A stretch of 34,433 nucleotides of DNA. It comes from an uncultured Chloroflexota bacterium. Its GTDB lineage: Bacteria; Chloroflexota; Chloroflexia; Chloroflexales; Chloroflexaceae. Below the pieces are notes generated by a model. That model did not search any database. It saw only the letters and a program-made list of their open reading frames with translations, and was not told the DNA's origin. This document shows positions 24,559-32,916 of the stretch, piece after piece. Location: positions 1 to 34,433 of the forward strand of contig CAKZKA010000064.1 of NCBI GenBank assembly GCA_937120965.1, read 5' to 3'. Numbering within the stretch: position 1 is the stretch's first letter; each line of letters starts with the position of its first letter. Made by a program: the position numbers and the translations under genes.

Positions 24559-25851
24559 TTACAGGCGCCGCGCGCGCTGGCGCAGTCGCACAGCGATTGC
24601 AAGGCCGATGATAACCGCTGCAGATATCCACGCGAGCACCAGAATGGTGATGCCGCTGGCCGGAGGTGGCGCCTCGGTCATGGTTCTGCCGCGGGCATCA
24701 GCCGCTGCAGAAGCCGGTGGCGCGACAGTTGCCACTGGCGCCGGCCGTTCTGTTGGCGTAGCCGACACCGTAGGATTCGGATCCTCTGTAGGAGGCATTG
24801 GCGCAGATTGAAGCGGTACGACTGTAACGATCGGTGGCGCGGGCGTAGCCTCGATAGGTGCGGCAGTCTCCACCGGCGCGCCGCTCTCCGCAGACGCCGT
24901 CGCGACCGCGCCGGTTGCAGTGGGTGTCGCTGTCGTAGGGGTGAAGGGCGTGTCGGTTGACCATACCGGTCCGGCCGGGTTGCCGGCGACGATAAGCATG
25001 CCGTGCGATGGCCCCCCCGGAGCGCCTGAACTGTCACCGACGAAGGTGCCAGCACCTTCATCGAACCGATACAGCGCAACGGTCTGGGCATCGACTGGAT
25101 GCGGGCCCGCGGGGCGACTGAAGGTGTCACTGTAGCGCGCCACGTTGGAGATGCGCAGATCATCAAGGAGGCCGCTGTAGTGGTACGAGCCGGGGTAACC
25201 GTGTTTCTCGGCTCCCAGCACCAGGTAAGGGTCGCTGTTGGGTTGGGCGGTCTCACGGTTAGCTCGATAATCAACCGGCCCTGCTGGTCCATCGGTGCTG
25301 CCGGTGAGCGCACCGTCAACGAAAAGCGCGATCCGCCCGCCGTCGCTGCGGGTCAGGGCAATGTGATGCCACTGACCATCGGTCACTACCACGCTGCTCA
25401 GCAGTTGCCGGTCATCCTCGCCCACGCTCACACCAGCGGCAAGCCGTCCGTCGCAGAGCGCAATGCCATAGTCGCCGTAATCACCCGGGCCGTCTACGTC
25501 GCGGTCAATGATGATGTGGCCGTAGTACCAGCCATTCGGACATGCTGGCGCCGGGTTGTCAGCAGCGGTAGCTTTCATCCAGAACTCGATTGTGAAGTCG
25601 CCAGATACGTTCACCGGCGCCGAGGTGCTGATGCGTCCGTCGGTGAGTGGCCCCAGCGGTATGCGTACCCGACCGGGTTCTTCGGCGTCGGCGCCGAAGA
25701 ACTGGAGCGACGTTTGTCCCACCGCGCGGGCGGGGGTGCTACCGTCTACACCGGAGACAAGCCAGAGCAGCAGTCCTGCTAGCGTAAGCAACCAGACCCG
25801 AGATCTCCTGGATGAGTGTTGTGCTGTGAGCGAAATACATCGTGTTGTCAC
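24559..25851 (-). CDS. Secreted LamG-domain protein with Thr-Pro stalk and C-terminal membrane anchor
   Basis: About 430 residues. A signal segment (RRSRVWLLTLAGLLLWLVSG) leads into one LamG domain (about 50-285: FTIEFWMKA, WHHIALTRS, IALFVDGAL, LDDLRISNVARY, TVALYRFDEGAG). A Thr/Pro/Ala-rich stalk follows, and the protein ends with a membrane helix (ITILVLAWISAAVIIGLAIAV) and a basic RLRQRARRL tail, so it is probably anchored in the cytoplasmic membrane with the lectin domain outside. The start is uncertain: no ATG is near the signal peptide; GTG at 25851 is proposed, with TTG at 25791 as the alternative. The ATG at 25974 would force translation through a repeat element. Confidence 0.8.
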   Translation of the reverse strand: MTTRCISLTAQHSSRRSRVWLLTLAGLLLWLVSGVDGSTPARAVGQTSLQFFGADAEEPGRVRIPLGPLTDGRISTSAPVNVSGDFTIEFWMKATAADNPAPACPNGWYYGHIIIDRDVDGPGDYGDYGIALCDGRLAAGVSVGEDDRQLLSSVVVTDGQWHHIALTRSDGGRIALFVDGALTGSTDGPAGPVDYRANRETAQPNSDPYLVLGAEKHGYPGSYHYSGLLDDLRISNVARYSDTFSRPAGPHPVDAQTVALYRFDEGAGTFVGDSSGAPGGPSHGMLIVAGNPAGPVWSTDTPFTPTTATPTATGAVATASAESGAPVETAAPIEATPAPPIVTVVPLQSAPMPPTEDPNPTVSATPTERPAPVATVAPPASAAADARGRTMTEAPPPASGITILVLAWISAAVIIGLAIAVRLRQRARRL

Positions 25852-25859
25852 TGCAGGCA

Positions 25860-25930
25860 CCCATGCGGCTTCGCCGCGCACTACCGGCGTAGAAATTTTT
25901 GAGAGGGCACAGCCCTCCCAAACCCTCCTC
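25860..25930. repeat. Diverged dispersed repeat module
   Basis: A CCATGCGGCTTCGCCGCGCA stem is followed by GAGAGGGC-ACA-GCCCTCCCAAACCCTCC (core 25901-25919), a slightly decayed copy of the linker plus palindrome seen at 24261-24336. It lies just upstream of the LamG gene whose GTG start is at 25851. Confidence 0.7.
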
Positions 25931-26000
25931 TCGGGCAAAGACCAGGGAACCCCGGCTTCTCTATGCCCCGTCACCGGGTTGAGGTGGTTCCCTGGTGTCG

Positions 26001-26040
26001 GGCCGGGGCGCCTGACCCTCCAGGGTCGGGCGCCCCGGGC
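26001..26040. terminator. GC-rich stem-loop downstream of the large propeller gene
   Basis: Arms 26001-26019 and 26022-26040 pair at 17 of 19 positions. It lies 25 bp after the stop codon at 26065 in the direction of transcription. There is no T-run, which is common for GC-rich terminators. Confidence 0.55.
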
Positions 26041-26064
26041 TATATCTGGCCCTGGCGGGTCTGG

Positions 26065-29000
26065 TCAGTTTATTGGCGCCGTTGAGGCGGCCCAGGCGGG
26101 GTCAGCGGCGTCGGGAGCAGAGGCGGTGCCAAGGGTCAGCCCGTAGCCATTGCCGGACCGGTCGGCCGTGGTCTGGCCGCTGCCTTCATCCAGGCTGAAG
26201 ATAGCAATGGTATTCGCATCGGCGACGAAGGCAGCCGTGGGCGGGGTGAAGTTGGCGGTGTAGCGCACGCTGTTGGAGAGCCGCACCTCATCGAGCTGGC
26301 CGTTGAAGAAGGGATAGCCGCTCAGGCCGCCCAGGCTGAAGGTCGTGCCCGTGGTCATCGCGCCCACTGTGCCGGCCGTGCCGGCCACGCCGTTGACGAA
26401 GATCCGCCCCGTGCCGGTGGCCGCGTTATAGGTGACGGCAACGTGGTACCAGGTATTGGCGGCCAGGGTGGTAGGGTGGGTGACCACCCGCCACTGGCCG
26501 TTGGCGAAGACCCACCAGACGACCCGGCCATTCTCCAGTTCGATAGACCAGCCATTATCGCCATTACTGGTGCCAGCGACGATACTGGTCTGGTTAGCGG
26601 TGGCGGGGCGCACCCACAGTTCAGCGGTGTGGGTGCCGCCCAGGCCAGGGATGGGACCGCGCTGGGCCTGGTCGTTATCCCCAGCGAAGGCCAGGGCGAA
26701 GTTGGTCCCCGCTGCCGGTGGGGCGGTTGGAGCAGCCGTGCTGGTCGGCGTAGCCGTACTGGTTGGAGCGGCGGTGCTGGTCGGGCTGGGCGGGGGTCCA
26801 GTCGTGCTGGTTGGCGTTGGCGGCAATGTACTGGTCGCGGTGGCTGATGGCTCAACCGTCGCCGTTGCTGTCGCGGTCGGTGCGAGGCCATTGCCTGGCA
26901 GGGCTGTCTCAGCATACCCAATGACCTCGCGGCTATTGAACACCTGGATCAGGGCACTGCTTCCGTCTGGCACTGCCGACGTCACGGTGAAGCTGACGCT
27001 CTTCTCCCCGGCGCTCGCACCGCCGGGGAGGCGTACCAGCAGTGCCCCGCGCGCCGTCCCCCCCGACTCGGCATCGGTGACTGCCGCCGGGTCCGCGTTC
27101 AGCGTGGCGCCTGGACCGAAGCCGCTCATCGTGCCAGCGCTGACCCCGCCGAAGTCAATCTCCGGCGGCAGGGTGATCAGCACGCTCCCCCCCGGCGGAA
27201 TGTCTGGGGTGGTAAAGCGCAGGCTGTAGAGCGTTCCGGCCCGCTCGGCAGTGACGCCAGCGAGCGGGCTGCCGGGCGTCATCTCGGCCAACCCGAAGCG
27301 AAAGGAGTTCGGGCGGGTGCTGGTGGCGTAGTAGAGCCGGTAGCGGAGCCCTTCCTTCAGTCCGCGCACGGCCCACAGTTCGTCCGGCACGCCGGTCACA
27401 ATCGTGTCACTGGCGCCGGTGTACACCGGCAGGTTCGGGCTGGGTCGCACCCAGGTGCGTCCGTCGGTGGAGACCACATAGCCGGTGGTGTAGCCGGCGG
27501 TGTAGCCGTTGGCCTCATACCACATCCGGTAGATGGCGCCGTCCTTGATCACGAACGGGACGCCAACGTTGTTATCGTCGAAGGTGCCATACGGCCCGGC
27601 ACGGAAAATCGCGCCATCGCTGGAGGTGCTCACCCGGGTCCAATTCACGCCATCGGGCGAGAGGGCGTAGCCGATGGCAAAGCGATAGGCAGGGCTGGTG
27701 CGGACCCCTTCGTACCACATCCGGTAGCAGGGGCCGCTGGTGCGGTTGCCCTCACAGGGGGCGGTGGCACTGGCCTGGTCGAGAATGACGCTGGGGGCGA
27801 CGATGTAGGTGGTATCGAACTGCTCGGGGTCGCCGGAGTGCCGCAGGATGGCGCCGCCGCCCGCGGAGCCGGGCACGCGGGTCCAGGTCCTCCCATCCTG
27901 CGATTCGGCCAGACCGATGCCGGCGATGGTGTACGGATCGCTAAAGCCGGAGTACCACATACGGTAGACCGCCCCGACGCGAAGGATGTTCATTGTGGAG
28001 ACACCGCTGCGGTCGAAGGCGCCGGGGACCCCGGAGCCCTCGAAGACGGCGCCGCCGCTGGCACTGCCGGGCACGCGGGTCCAGGTGACGCCATCGGGCG
28101 AGACGGCGTAGCCGATGCGGCGCTCCTGGATGGGGACGGGGCCGGTGCCGACGTACCACATACGGTAGCAGAGGCCGGAGGTACGGCCATTCTCACAGGG
28201 GGCCGTGGGCGACGCCGTATCGCGCAGGACCTGCGGGGGGAAGACCTCGGTGACATCAAAACTGGTGCCCCCACCGCCGCACGCGTCGCCCACACGGCTG
28301 AACACCGCGCCGCCCAGCAGCGCACAGGGTCCCGCCACCTGCTGCCAGGGCTGGGCATTTGCACCGGGGGCTGGCGTTGGCGGTGGGGTGCTGGTCGGCG
28401 TATTGGTGGGCATTGCCGTGCTGGTAGGTGTCGGCGTACTGGCGGGCGTTGCCGTGGGTCCTGAAGTGCCCGTTGCCGTTGGCAGCGGCGTGCTAGTTGG
28501 CGTGGCGGTTGCCGAAGGTGTACTGGTTGGTGTGGAGGATGGGGTTGGGGTCGGCGTGGGTGTGACTCCGCTTCCGGCGATGGTCACGCTGCCACGCTCC
28601 AGAACTTCCCGCGAGTCGAAGCTCTGCACCAGCACTGGGGCATCGCTGGCCGGCTGCGTCGCTAGAGCGAAGCTCACCGTTTTAGGACCGGGAGCGTCGC
28701 TGTTGGGCAGGCGCACGACCAGCGCGCCGCGGCTAACACCGCCGGCCTCGGCGTCGGTCAGAGCCGCCAGATCCGCTTCCAGAGAGGCCCCTGCCGAGAA
28801 GCCGGTCAGCGTCCCGGGCGTTACCTCGTCGAAGGGGATGCTGGCTGGCAAAGTGATCAGCACATAACCCCCCGCGGGAATACTGGTGCTGGTCGTAAAG
28901 CTCACGGTGTAGGTGCTGTCTGTCTGGCTGAGGGTGAGACTGGTCAGGGCCGTGCCAGGGGTCATAGTGGCCAGGCTGACCCGCTGCGAGTTCTCGCGGG

Positions 29001-30135
29001 TGGTATGGTTGTACCACATCCGGTAGGTCAGACCCTCTTTCAGCACGAAAGGCGCCCAGACGTAGTCGGGCGAAAGGGTGCCCGGGTCGTCTGCTCCCGT
29101 CCACACAGCAGCATTGGGTACCGGGCGCACCCAGACCACACCATCGCTCGAAACCACATGGCCAATACGATGAGCGCCTGCGTTGTCCTGGGCCTGGTAC
29201 CACATACGGAACAGCGGTCCATCCTTGACCACCGAGGCGACTGCGGCGTTCGCCGAGTCGAACGTTCCCGCTGGACCCTGGCCGATCACCGATCCACCGC
29301 TTCCCGAGCCGGGGATGCGCGTCCAGTTCAGACCGTCAGGTGAAACGGCGTAACCGATATTGAACGGCGACCCGGCAACACCCTGGTACCACATACGATA
29401 ACATACGCCGCTGGTGCGCCCGTTTTCGCAGGGTGCTGCCACACTGGCCTGGTCGAGAATGACCTTTGGCGAGGCAACGATGCTCTGATCGAACGTACCG
29501 GCAATCCCCGATGGGCGCAGTACGGCGCCCTCAGCTAGCGGACCATTCAACCGTGTCCAGGCGATGCCATCGGTGGAGATAGCGGTGCCGATGCTGAAGA
29601 TGCTGCCGTTACCGCCGACATACCACATCTGATAGCCGGTGCCGGTGCGGATGACGGTGGGAAAGGAAACATTCGCGCTATCGAAGCGACCGGCGGGGCC
29701 GAAGCCGAGGACACTGCCCAGCCCACCAGCGCCAACGACGCGCGTCCAGGTGACGCCATCAGGCGAGAGGGCCAGGCCAATCCGCCGTCCGCCATTGCTG
29801 TCAAAACCCGTGTACCACTTGCGATAACACACGCCGCTGGTACGTCCGCCCTCGCAAGGCGCGGCGGCGCTGGCCTGGTCGCGGATGAGAGCGTGACCAT
29901 AAATCTGGGCAGTGTCGAAGCTGGTGCCGGTGCCACCACAACTGTCGCCGGCACGGGCGAAGACGGCGCCCTGAACGGCCGAAGGGCACGTGCCCGGCAC
30001 ATGACCCCAGGGCTGGCGGTTGGGAATGGTCGCCGACACCGGGGCTGCATTGAACAGTACCCATGCAGTGCTGATCCCAATAAGCAGGACGGCTATGATG
30101 GTCACAAGGTTTCGGAATGAGAATTGCAGTGCCAC
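26065..30135 (-). CDS. Large secreted protein: two five-bladed propellers, two beta domains, Thr-Pro stalks and a C-terminal LamG domain
   Basis: 1,356 residues. The signal peptide (core TIIAVLLIGISTAWVLF) is followed by propeller 1 (about 40-392), a ~125-residue beta domain with IPAGGYVLITLP, a Thr-Pro stalk (about 524-592), propeller 2 (about 594-945), a second beta domain, a second stalk, and a LamG domain (about 1135-1356) with FALAFAGDND, WYHVAVTYN, RIFVNGVAG and LDEVRLSNSVRY. Each propeller has five (Y/F)-(R/Q)-x-(W/Y)-Y repeats, four followed by S-x-D-G-x-x-W-x-R, as in GH43/GH32-like folds. I cannot point to catalytic acids, so binding is as likely as hydrolysis. GTG at 30135 is preferred because it aligns with the GTG-GCA start of the paralogue at 32828 and has GAGG upstream; ATG at 30153 is the alternative. 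Residues ~595-1074 are encoded by DNA matching the 30753 gene. Confidence 0.85.
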   Translation of the reverse strand: MALQFSFRNLVTIIAVLLIGISTAWVLFNAAPVSATIPNRQPWGHVPGTCPSAVQGAVFARAGDSCGGTGTSFDTAQIYGHALIRDQASAAAPCEGGRTSGVCYRKWYTGFDSNGGRRIGLALSPDGVTWTRVVGAGGLGSVLGFGPAGRFDSANVSFPTVIRTGTGYQMWYVGGNGSIFSIGTAISTDGIAWTRLNGPLAEGAVLRPSGIAGTFDQSIVASPKVILDQASVAAPCENGRTSGVCYRMWYQGVAGSPFNIGYAVSPDGLNWTRIPGSGSGGSVIGQGPAGTFDSANAAVASVVKDGPLFRMWYQAQDNAGAHRIGHVVSSDGVVWVRPVPNAAVWTGADDPGTLSPDYVWAPFVLKEGLTYRMWYNHTTRENSQRVSLATMTPGTALTSLTLSQTDSTYTVSFTTSTSIPAGGYVLITLPASIPFDEVTPGTLTGFSAGASLEADLAALTDAEAGGVSRGALVVRLPNSDAPGPKTVSFALATQPASDAPVLVQSFDSREVLERGSVTIAGSGVTPTPTPTPSSTPTSTPSATATPTSTPLPTATGTSGPTATPASTPTPTSTAMPTNTPTSTPPPTPAPGANAQPWQQVAGPCALLGGAVFSRVGDACGGGGTSFDVTEVFPPQVLRDTASPTAPCENGRTSGLCYRMWYVGTGPVPIQERRIGYAVSPDGVTWTRVPGSASGGAVFEGSGVPGAFDRSGVSTMNILRVGAVYRMWYSGFSDPYTIAGIGLAESQDGRTWTRVPGSAGGGAILRHSGDPEQFDTTYIVAPSVILDQASATAPCEGNRTSGPCYRMWYEGVRTSPAYRFAIGYALSPDGVNWTRVSTSSDGAIFRAGPYGTFDDNNVGVPFVIKDGAIYRMWYEANGYTAGYTTGYVVSTDGRTWVRPSPNLPVYTGASDTIVTGVPDELWAVRGLKEGLRYRLYYATSTRPNSFRFGLAEMTPGSPLAGVTAERAGTLYSLRFTTPDIPPGGSVLITLPPEIDFGGVSAGTMSGFGPGATLNADPAAVTDAESGGTARGALLVRLPGGASAGEKSVSFTVTSAVPDGSSALIQVFNSREVIGYAETALPGNGLAPTATATATVEPSATATSTLPPTPTSTTGPPPSPTSTAAPTSTATPTSTAAPTAPPAAGTNFALAFAGDNDQAQRGPIPGLGGTHTAELWVRPATANQTSIVAGTSNGDNGWSIELENGRVVWWVFANGQWRVVTHPTTLAANTWYHVAVTYNAATGTGRIFVNGVAGTAGTVGAMTTGTTFSLGGLSGYPFFNGQLDEVRLSNSVRYTANFTPPTAAFVADANTIAIFSLDEGSGQTTADRSGNGYGLTLGTASAPDAADPAWAASTAPIN
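26915..28354 (-). repeat. 1,440-bp direct repeat, copy 1 (encodes propeller plus beta domain)
   Basis: Matches 31210-32649 at a constant offset of 4,295 bp. I found no mismatch or gap in the stretches compared. Both edges fall inside codons of the same frame, so exactly 480 codons are shared; outside the edges the sequences diverge at once. Confidence 0.93.
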
Positions 30136-30752
30136 GCCCTCTACCTCTGTCATCTGATGCGAAAATAGCCTGTGCGCGGGAGGATTGGGGAGGGCGCACC
30201 CCTCCCAGGAACATCTCTTTGTATCGCCGTAATGTTGCGAGACCGTGCAATCACAGCAGCAAGCTACCAGGCTATGCACCACCTGCGACTGCCGTTAGCG
30301 TGTAGCCTGGAGTGAACACTGAAAAACGCATAGCTCGGGCTGCACCGTCTGGTGACTTCTCCGGCGTATCCCGATATCTCTACAAGGAGGGTACCCTGTC
30401 GTCCTAAATCTTCCCTAAATCACATTTGGCGGTGGGTGACAGGTGTTTAACCTGGAAAAGGGTTTGAACCCGGGTTGTCGGAAGGGAGCTGGCGGAGACC
30501 CGGCTTTCCCTGTATTCACATCCAGCTCTGACAATCTACCTTTCGCCCTGCCGGCCCTGCTCATCTCGCCCGGGGGTGGAGGTGGAAACCCGGTTTTCCC
30601 ACCTTAACCAGCCAGGGATCCGCGTGAAGGTCTTGTCACCTGGAGCAACGCCGGGAAGACAGATGCGCAATCTGGTTCTCGGAATGGATTTGGGAGGGTC
30701 GCGCCCTCCCAAATCGTCCCCGTTGCTTTTCAGTGCCCGAAACACACCTGGA
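30136..30752. other. 617-bp intergenic region with promoter-like element and repeat remnants
   Basis: No gene is supported. It holds an imperfect GGGAGGG...CCCTCCC stem (30188-30206) just upstream of the propeller gene, the TTAG-type direct repeat (30404-30421), a degenerate GGAGACCCGGCTTTCCC module near 30494, a GGTGGAAACCCGGTTTTCCCACC-like palindrome (30581-30603) and GGGAGGGTCGCGCCCTCCC (30692-30710), which lies 43 bp past the stop of the upstream surface-protein gene and may act as its terminator. Confidence 0.7.
30403..30441 (-). promoter_or_regulatory. Variant of the 11-bp-phased direct-repeat element (copy 3)
   Basis: On the - strand this reads TGTCA-N15-GATTTAG-N4-GATTTAG: two identical heptamers start exactly 11 bp apart. 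The TGTCA block is one base closer than in the copies at 7791 and 18691. It lies about 270 bp upstream of the large propeller gene start at 30135. Weaker evidence than for the other two. Confidence 0.45.
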
Positions 30753-32828
30753 TCAGCGCTGCAGTAGCGGCACGTACACGCGAAACGGATTGCCGTCAAC
30801 CGGTTTGACCAGTGTTGGGATAAGCGTCGGAGTACCGTGAGGCGCGCCGGCCGAACCTGGCGGATCAAGGGTACTGGTAGGCGTACTGAACGGCGCCGGG
30901 GTAGCCGTTGCTTCTGCGATGCTGGCCGGTGTCGAGGTAGCCGTCGACATCGGGGTGTTCGTCGAGGTCGGCGTGCTGGTCGAGGTTGGGGTAGCCGTTG
31001 GCGTCGGGGTACTGGTCGAGGTTGGGGTAGCCGTTGGCGTCGGGGTGCTGGTCGAGGTTGGGGTAGCCGTTGGCGTCGGGGTGTCCGTTGGCGTCGGGGT
31101 GCTGGTAAGGGTCGGAGTGGGGGTTGCTGTGGGTGTGAACGTGGGCGTACTGGTAGGAGTGGCGGTGTTTGTAGGCGTGGGGGTGGCCTCGCTAAACGAC
31201 GCCTCGCCGTACCCAATGACCTCGCGGCTATTGAACACCTGGATCAGGGCACTGCTTCCGTCTGGCACTGCCGACGTCACGGTGAAGCTGACGCTCTTCT
31301 CCCCGGCGCTCGCACCGCCGGGGAGGCGTACCAGCAGTGCCCCGCGCGCCGTCCCCCCCGACTCGGCATCGGTGACTGCCGCCGGGTCCGCGTTCAGCGT
31401 GGCGCCTGGACCGAAGCCGCTCATCGTGCCAGCGCTGACCCCGCCGAAGTCAATCTCCGGCGGCAGGGTGATCAGCACGCTCCCCCCCGGCGGAATGTCT
31501 GGGGTGGTAAAGCGCAGGCTGTAGAGCGTTCCGGCCCGCTCGGCAGTGACGCCAGCGAGCGGGCTGCCGGGCGTCATCTCGGCCAACCCGAAGCGAAAGG
31601 AGTTCGGGCGGGTGCTGGTGGCGTAGTAGAGCCGGTAGCGGAGCCCTTCCTTCAGTCCGCGCACGGCCCACAGTTCGTCCGGCACGCCGGTCACAATCGT
31701 GTCACTGGCGCCGGTGTACACCGGCAGGTTCGGGCTGGGTCGCACCCAGGTGCGTCCGTCGGTGGAGACCACATAGCCGGTGGTGTAGCCGGCGGTGTAG
31801 CCGTTGGCCTCATACCACATCCGGTAGATGGCGCCGTCCTTGATCACGAACGGGACGCCAACGTTGTTATCGTCGAAGGTGCCATACGGCCCGGCACGGA
31901 AAATCGCGCCATCGCTGGAGGTGCTCACCCGGGTCCAATTCACGCCATCGGGCGAGAGGGCGTAGCCGATGGCAAAGCGATAGGCAGGGCTGGTGCGGAC
32001 CCCTTCGTACCACATCCGGTAGCAGGGGCCGCTGGTGCGGTTGCCCTCACAGGGGGCGGTGGCACTGGCCTGGTCGAGAATGACGCTGGGGGCGACGATG
32101 TAGGTGGTATCGAACTGCTCGGGGTCGCCGGAGTGCCGCAGGATGGCGCCGCCGCCCGCGGAGCCGGGCACGCGGGTCCAGGTCCTCCCATCCTGCGATT
32201 CGGCCAGACCGATGCCGGCGATGGTGTACGGATCGCTAAAGCCGGAGTACCACATACGGTAGACCGCCCCGACGCGAAGGATGTTCATTGTGGAGACACC
32301 GCTGCGGTCGAAGGCGCCGGGGACCCCGGAGCCCTCGAAGACGGCGCCGCCGCTGGCACTGCCGGGCACGCGGGTCCAGGTGACGCCATCGGGCGAGACG
32401 GCGTAGCCGATGCGGCGCTCCTGGATGGGGACGGGGCCGGTGCCGACGTACCACATACGGTAGCAGAGGCCGGAGGTACGGCCATTCTCACAGGGGGCCG
32501 TGGGCGACGCCGTATCGCGCAGGACCTGCGGGGGGAAGACCTCGGTGACATCAAAACTGGTGCCCCCACCGCCGCACGCGTCGCCCACACGGCTGAACAC
32601 CGCGCCGCCCAGCAGCGCACAGGGTCCCGCCACCTGCTGCCAGGGCTGGCTGTTGGGTTCAGGGGGAGAGCCAGACTGGTTTTTGACCGGAGCGAGCGCC
32701 TGATCCGGGCGATAAGGGTTGGGAAGATTTGCCACAGCCGGCGCCGGGACGAACAACACGGAGAGGACCGTAAGCGCGCTTGCCAGAACACTGAACATAA
32801 GCGCAGACAGGCGAAAACGTTGTGCCAC
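30753..32828 (-). CDS. Secreted five-bladed propeller protein with Thr-Pro stalk and YVPL tail
   Basis: 691 residues starting at GTG (32828) with a GGGGGA-rich leader upstream. A signal peptide (1-33, ending PAPAVA) is followed by a short spacer, one five-bladed propeller and its beta domain (about 60-540), a ~95-residue Thr-Pro-Ser stalk (from about 546) and the C-terminus [12 protein letters not shown]. The propeller has five YR(M/L)(W/Y)Y repeats, four with S-x-D-G-x-x-W-x-R, and paired cysteines around [18 protein letters not shown] for residues ~60-540 matches the second half of the gene at 26065. It lacks that protein's first propeller and LamG domain. Likely exported and displayed outside the cell; no enzymatic residues can be assigned. 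Confidence 0.87.
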   Translation of the reverse strand: MAQRFRLSALMFSVLASALTVLSVLFVPAPAVANLPNPYRPDQALAPVKNQSGSPPEPNSQPWQQVAGPCALLGGAVFSRVGDACGGGGTSFDVTEVFPPQVLRDTASPTAPCENGRTSGLCYRMWYVGTGPVPIQERRIGYAVSPDGVTWTRVPGSASGGAVFEGSGVPGAFDRSGVSTMNILRVGAVYRMWYSGFSDPYTIAGIGLAESQDGRTWTRVPGSAGGGAILRHSGDPEQFDTTYIVAPSVILDQASATAPCEGNRTSGPCYRMWYEGVRTSPAYRFAIGYALSPDGVNWTRVSTSSDGAIFRAGPYGTFDDNNVGVPFVIKDGAIYRMWYEANGYTAGYTTGYVVSTDGRTWVRPSPNLPVYTGASDTIVTGVPDELWAVRGLKEGLRYRLYYATSTRPNSFRFGLAEMTPGSPLAGVTAERAGTLYSLRFTTPDIPPGGSVLITLPPEIDFGGVSAGTMSGFGPGATLNADPAAVTDAESGGTARGALLVRLPGGASAGEKSVSFTVTSAVPDGSSALIQVFNSREVIGYGEASFSEATPTPTNTATPTSTPTFTPTATPTPTLTSTPTPTDTPTPTATPTSTSTPTPTATPTSTSTPTPTATPTSTSTPTSTNTPMSTATSTPASIAEATATPAPFSTPTSTLDPPGSAGAPHGTPTLIPTLVKPVDGNPFRVYVPLLQR
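30976..31083 (-). repeat. 36-bp minisatellite inside the Thr-Pro stalk
   Basis: Three tandem 36-bp units start at 30976, 31012 and 31048, each coding twelve residues of [12 protein letters not shown] type. Copies differ by single bases. Length change by slippage would keep the reading frame. Confidence 0.85.
31210..32649 (-). repeat. 1,440-bp direct repeat, copy 2 (encodes propeller plus beta domain)
   Basis: Counterpart of 26915-28354. The 2,855 bp between the copies contains the first propeller of the large protein, the intergenic region and the stalk of this gene. Confidence 0.93.
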
Positions 32829-32916
32829 GATGTGAGTTCCCCCAACAAAATGTATTGCTGCGTCCGGTCAGAAAGTAAACGGCACAGTCTGATAGAACGA
32901 AATTCTCTCAACTTCC

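Noticed and set aside
24559-24700. LPXTG or PEP-CTERM sorting signal at the end of the LamG protein
   Set aside because: A membrane helix and basic tail are present, but neither LPxTG nor a PEP motif precedes them.
26065-32828. Sialidase-type Asp-box proteins
   Set aside because: The motif is S-x-D-G-x-x-W, one residue shorter than S-x-D-x-G-x-x-W, and there are five blades rather than six.
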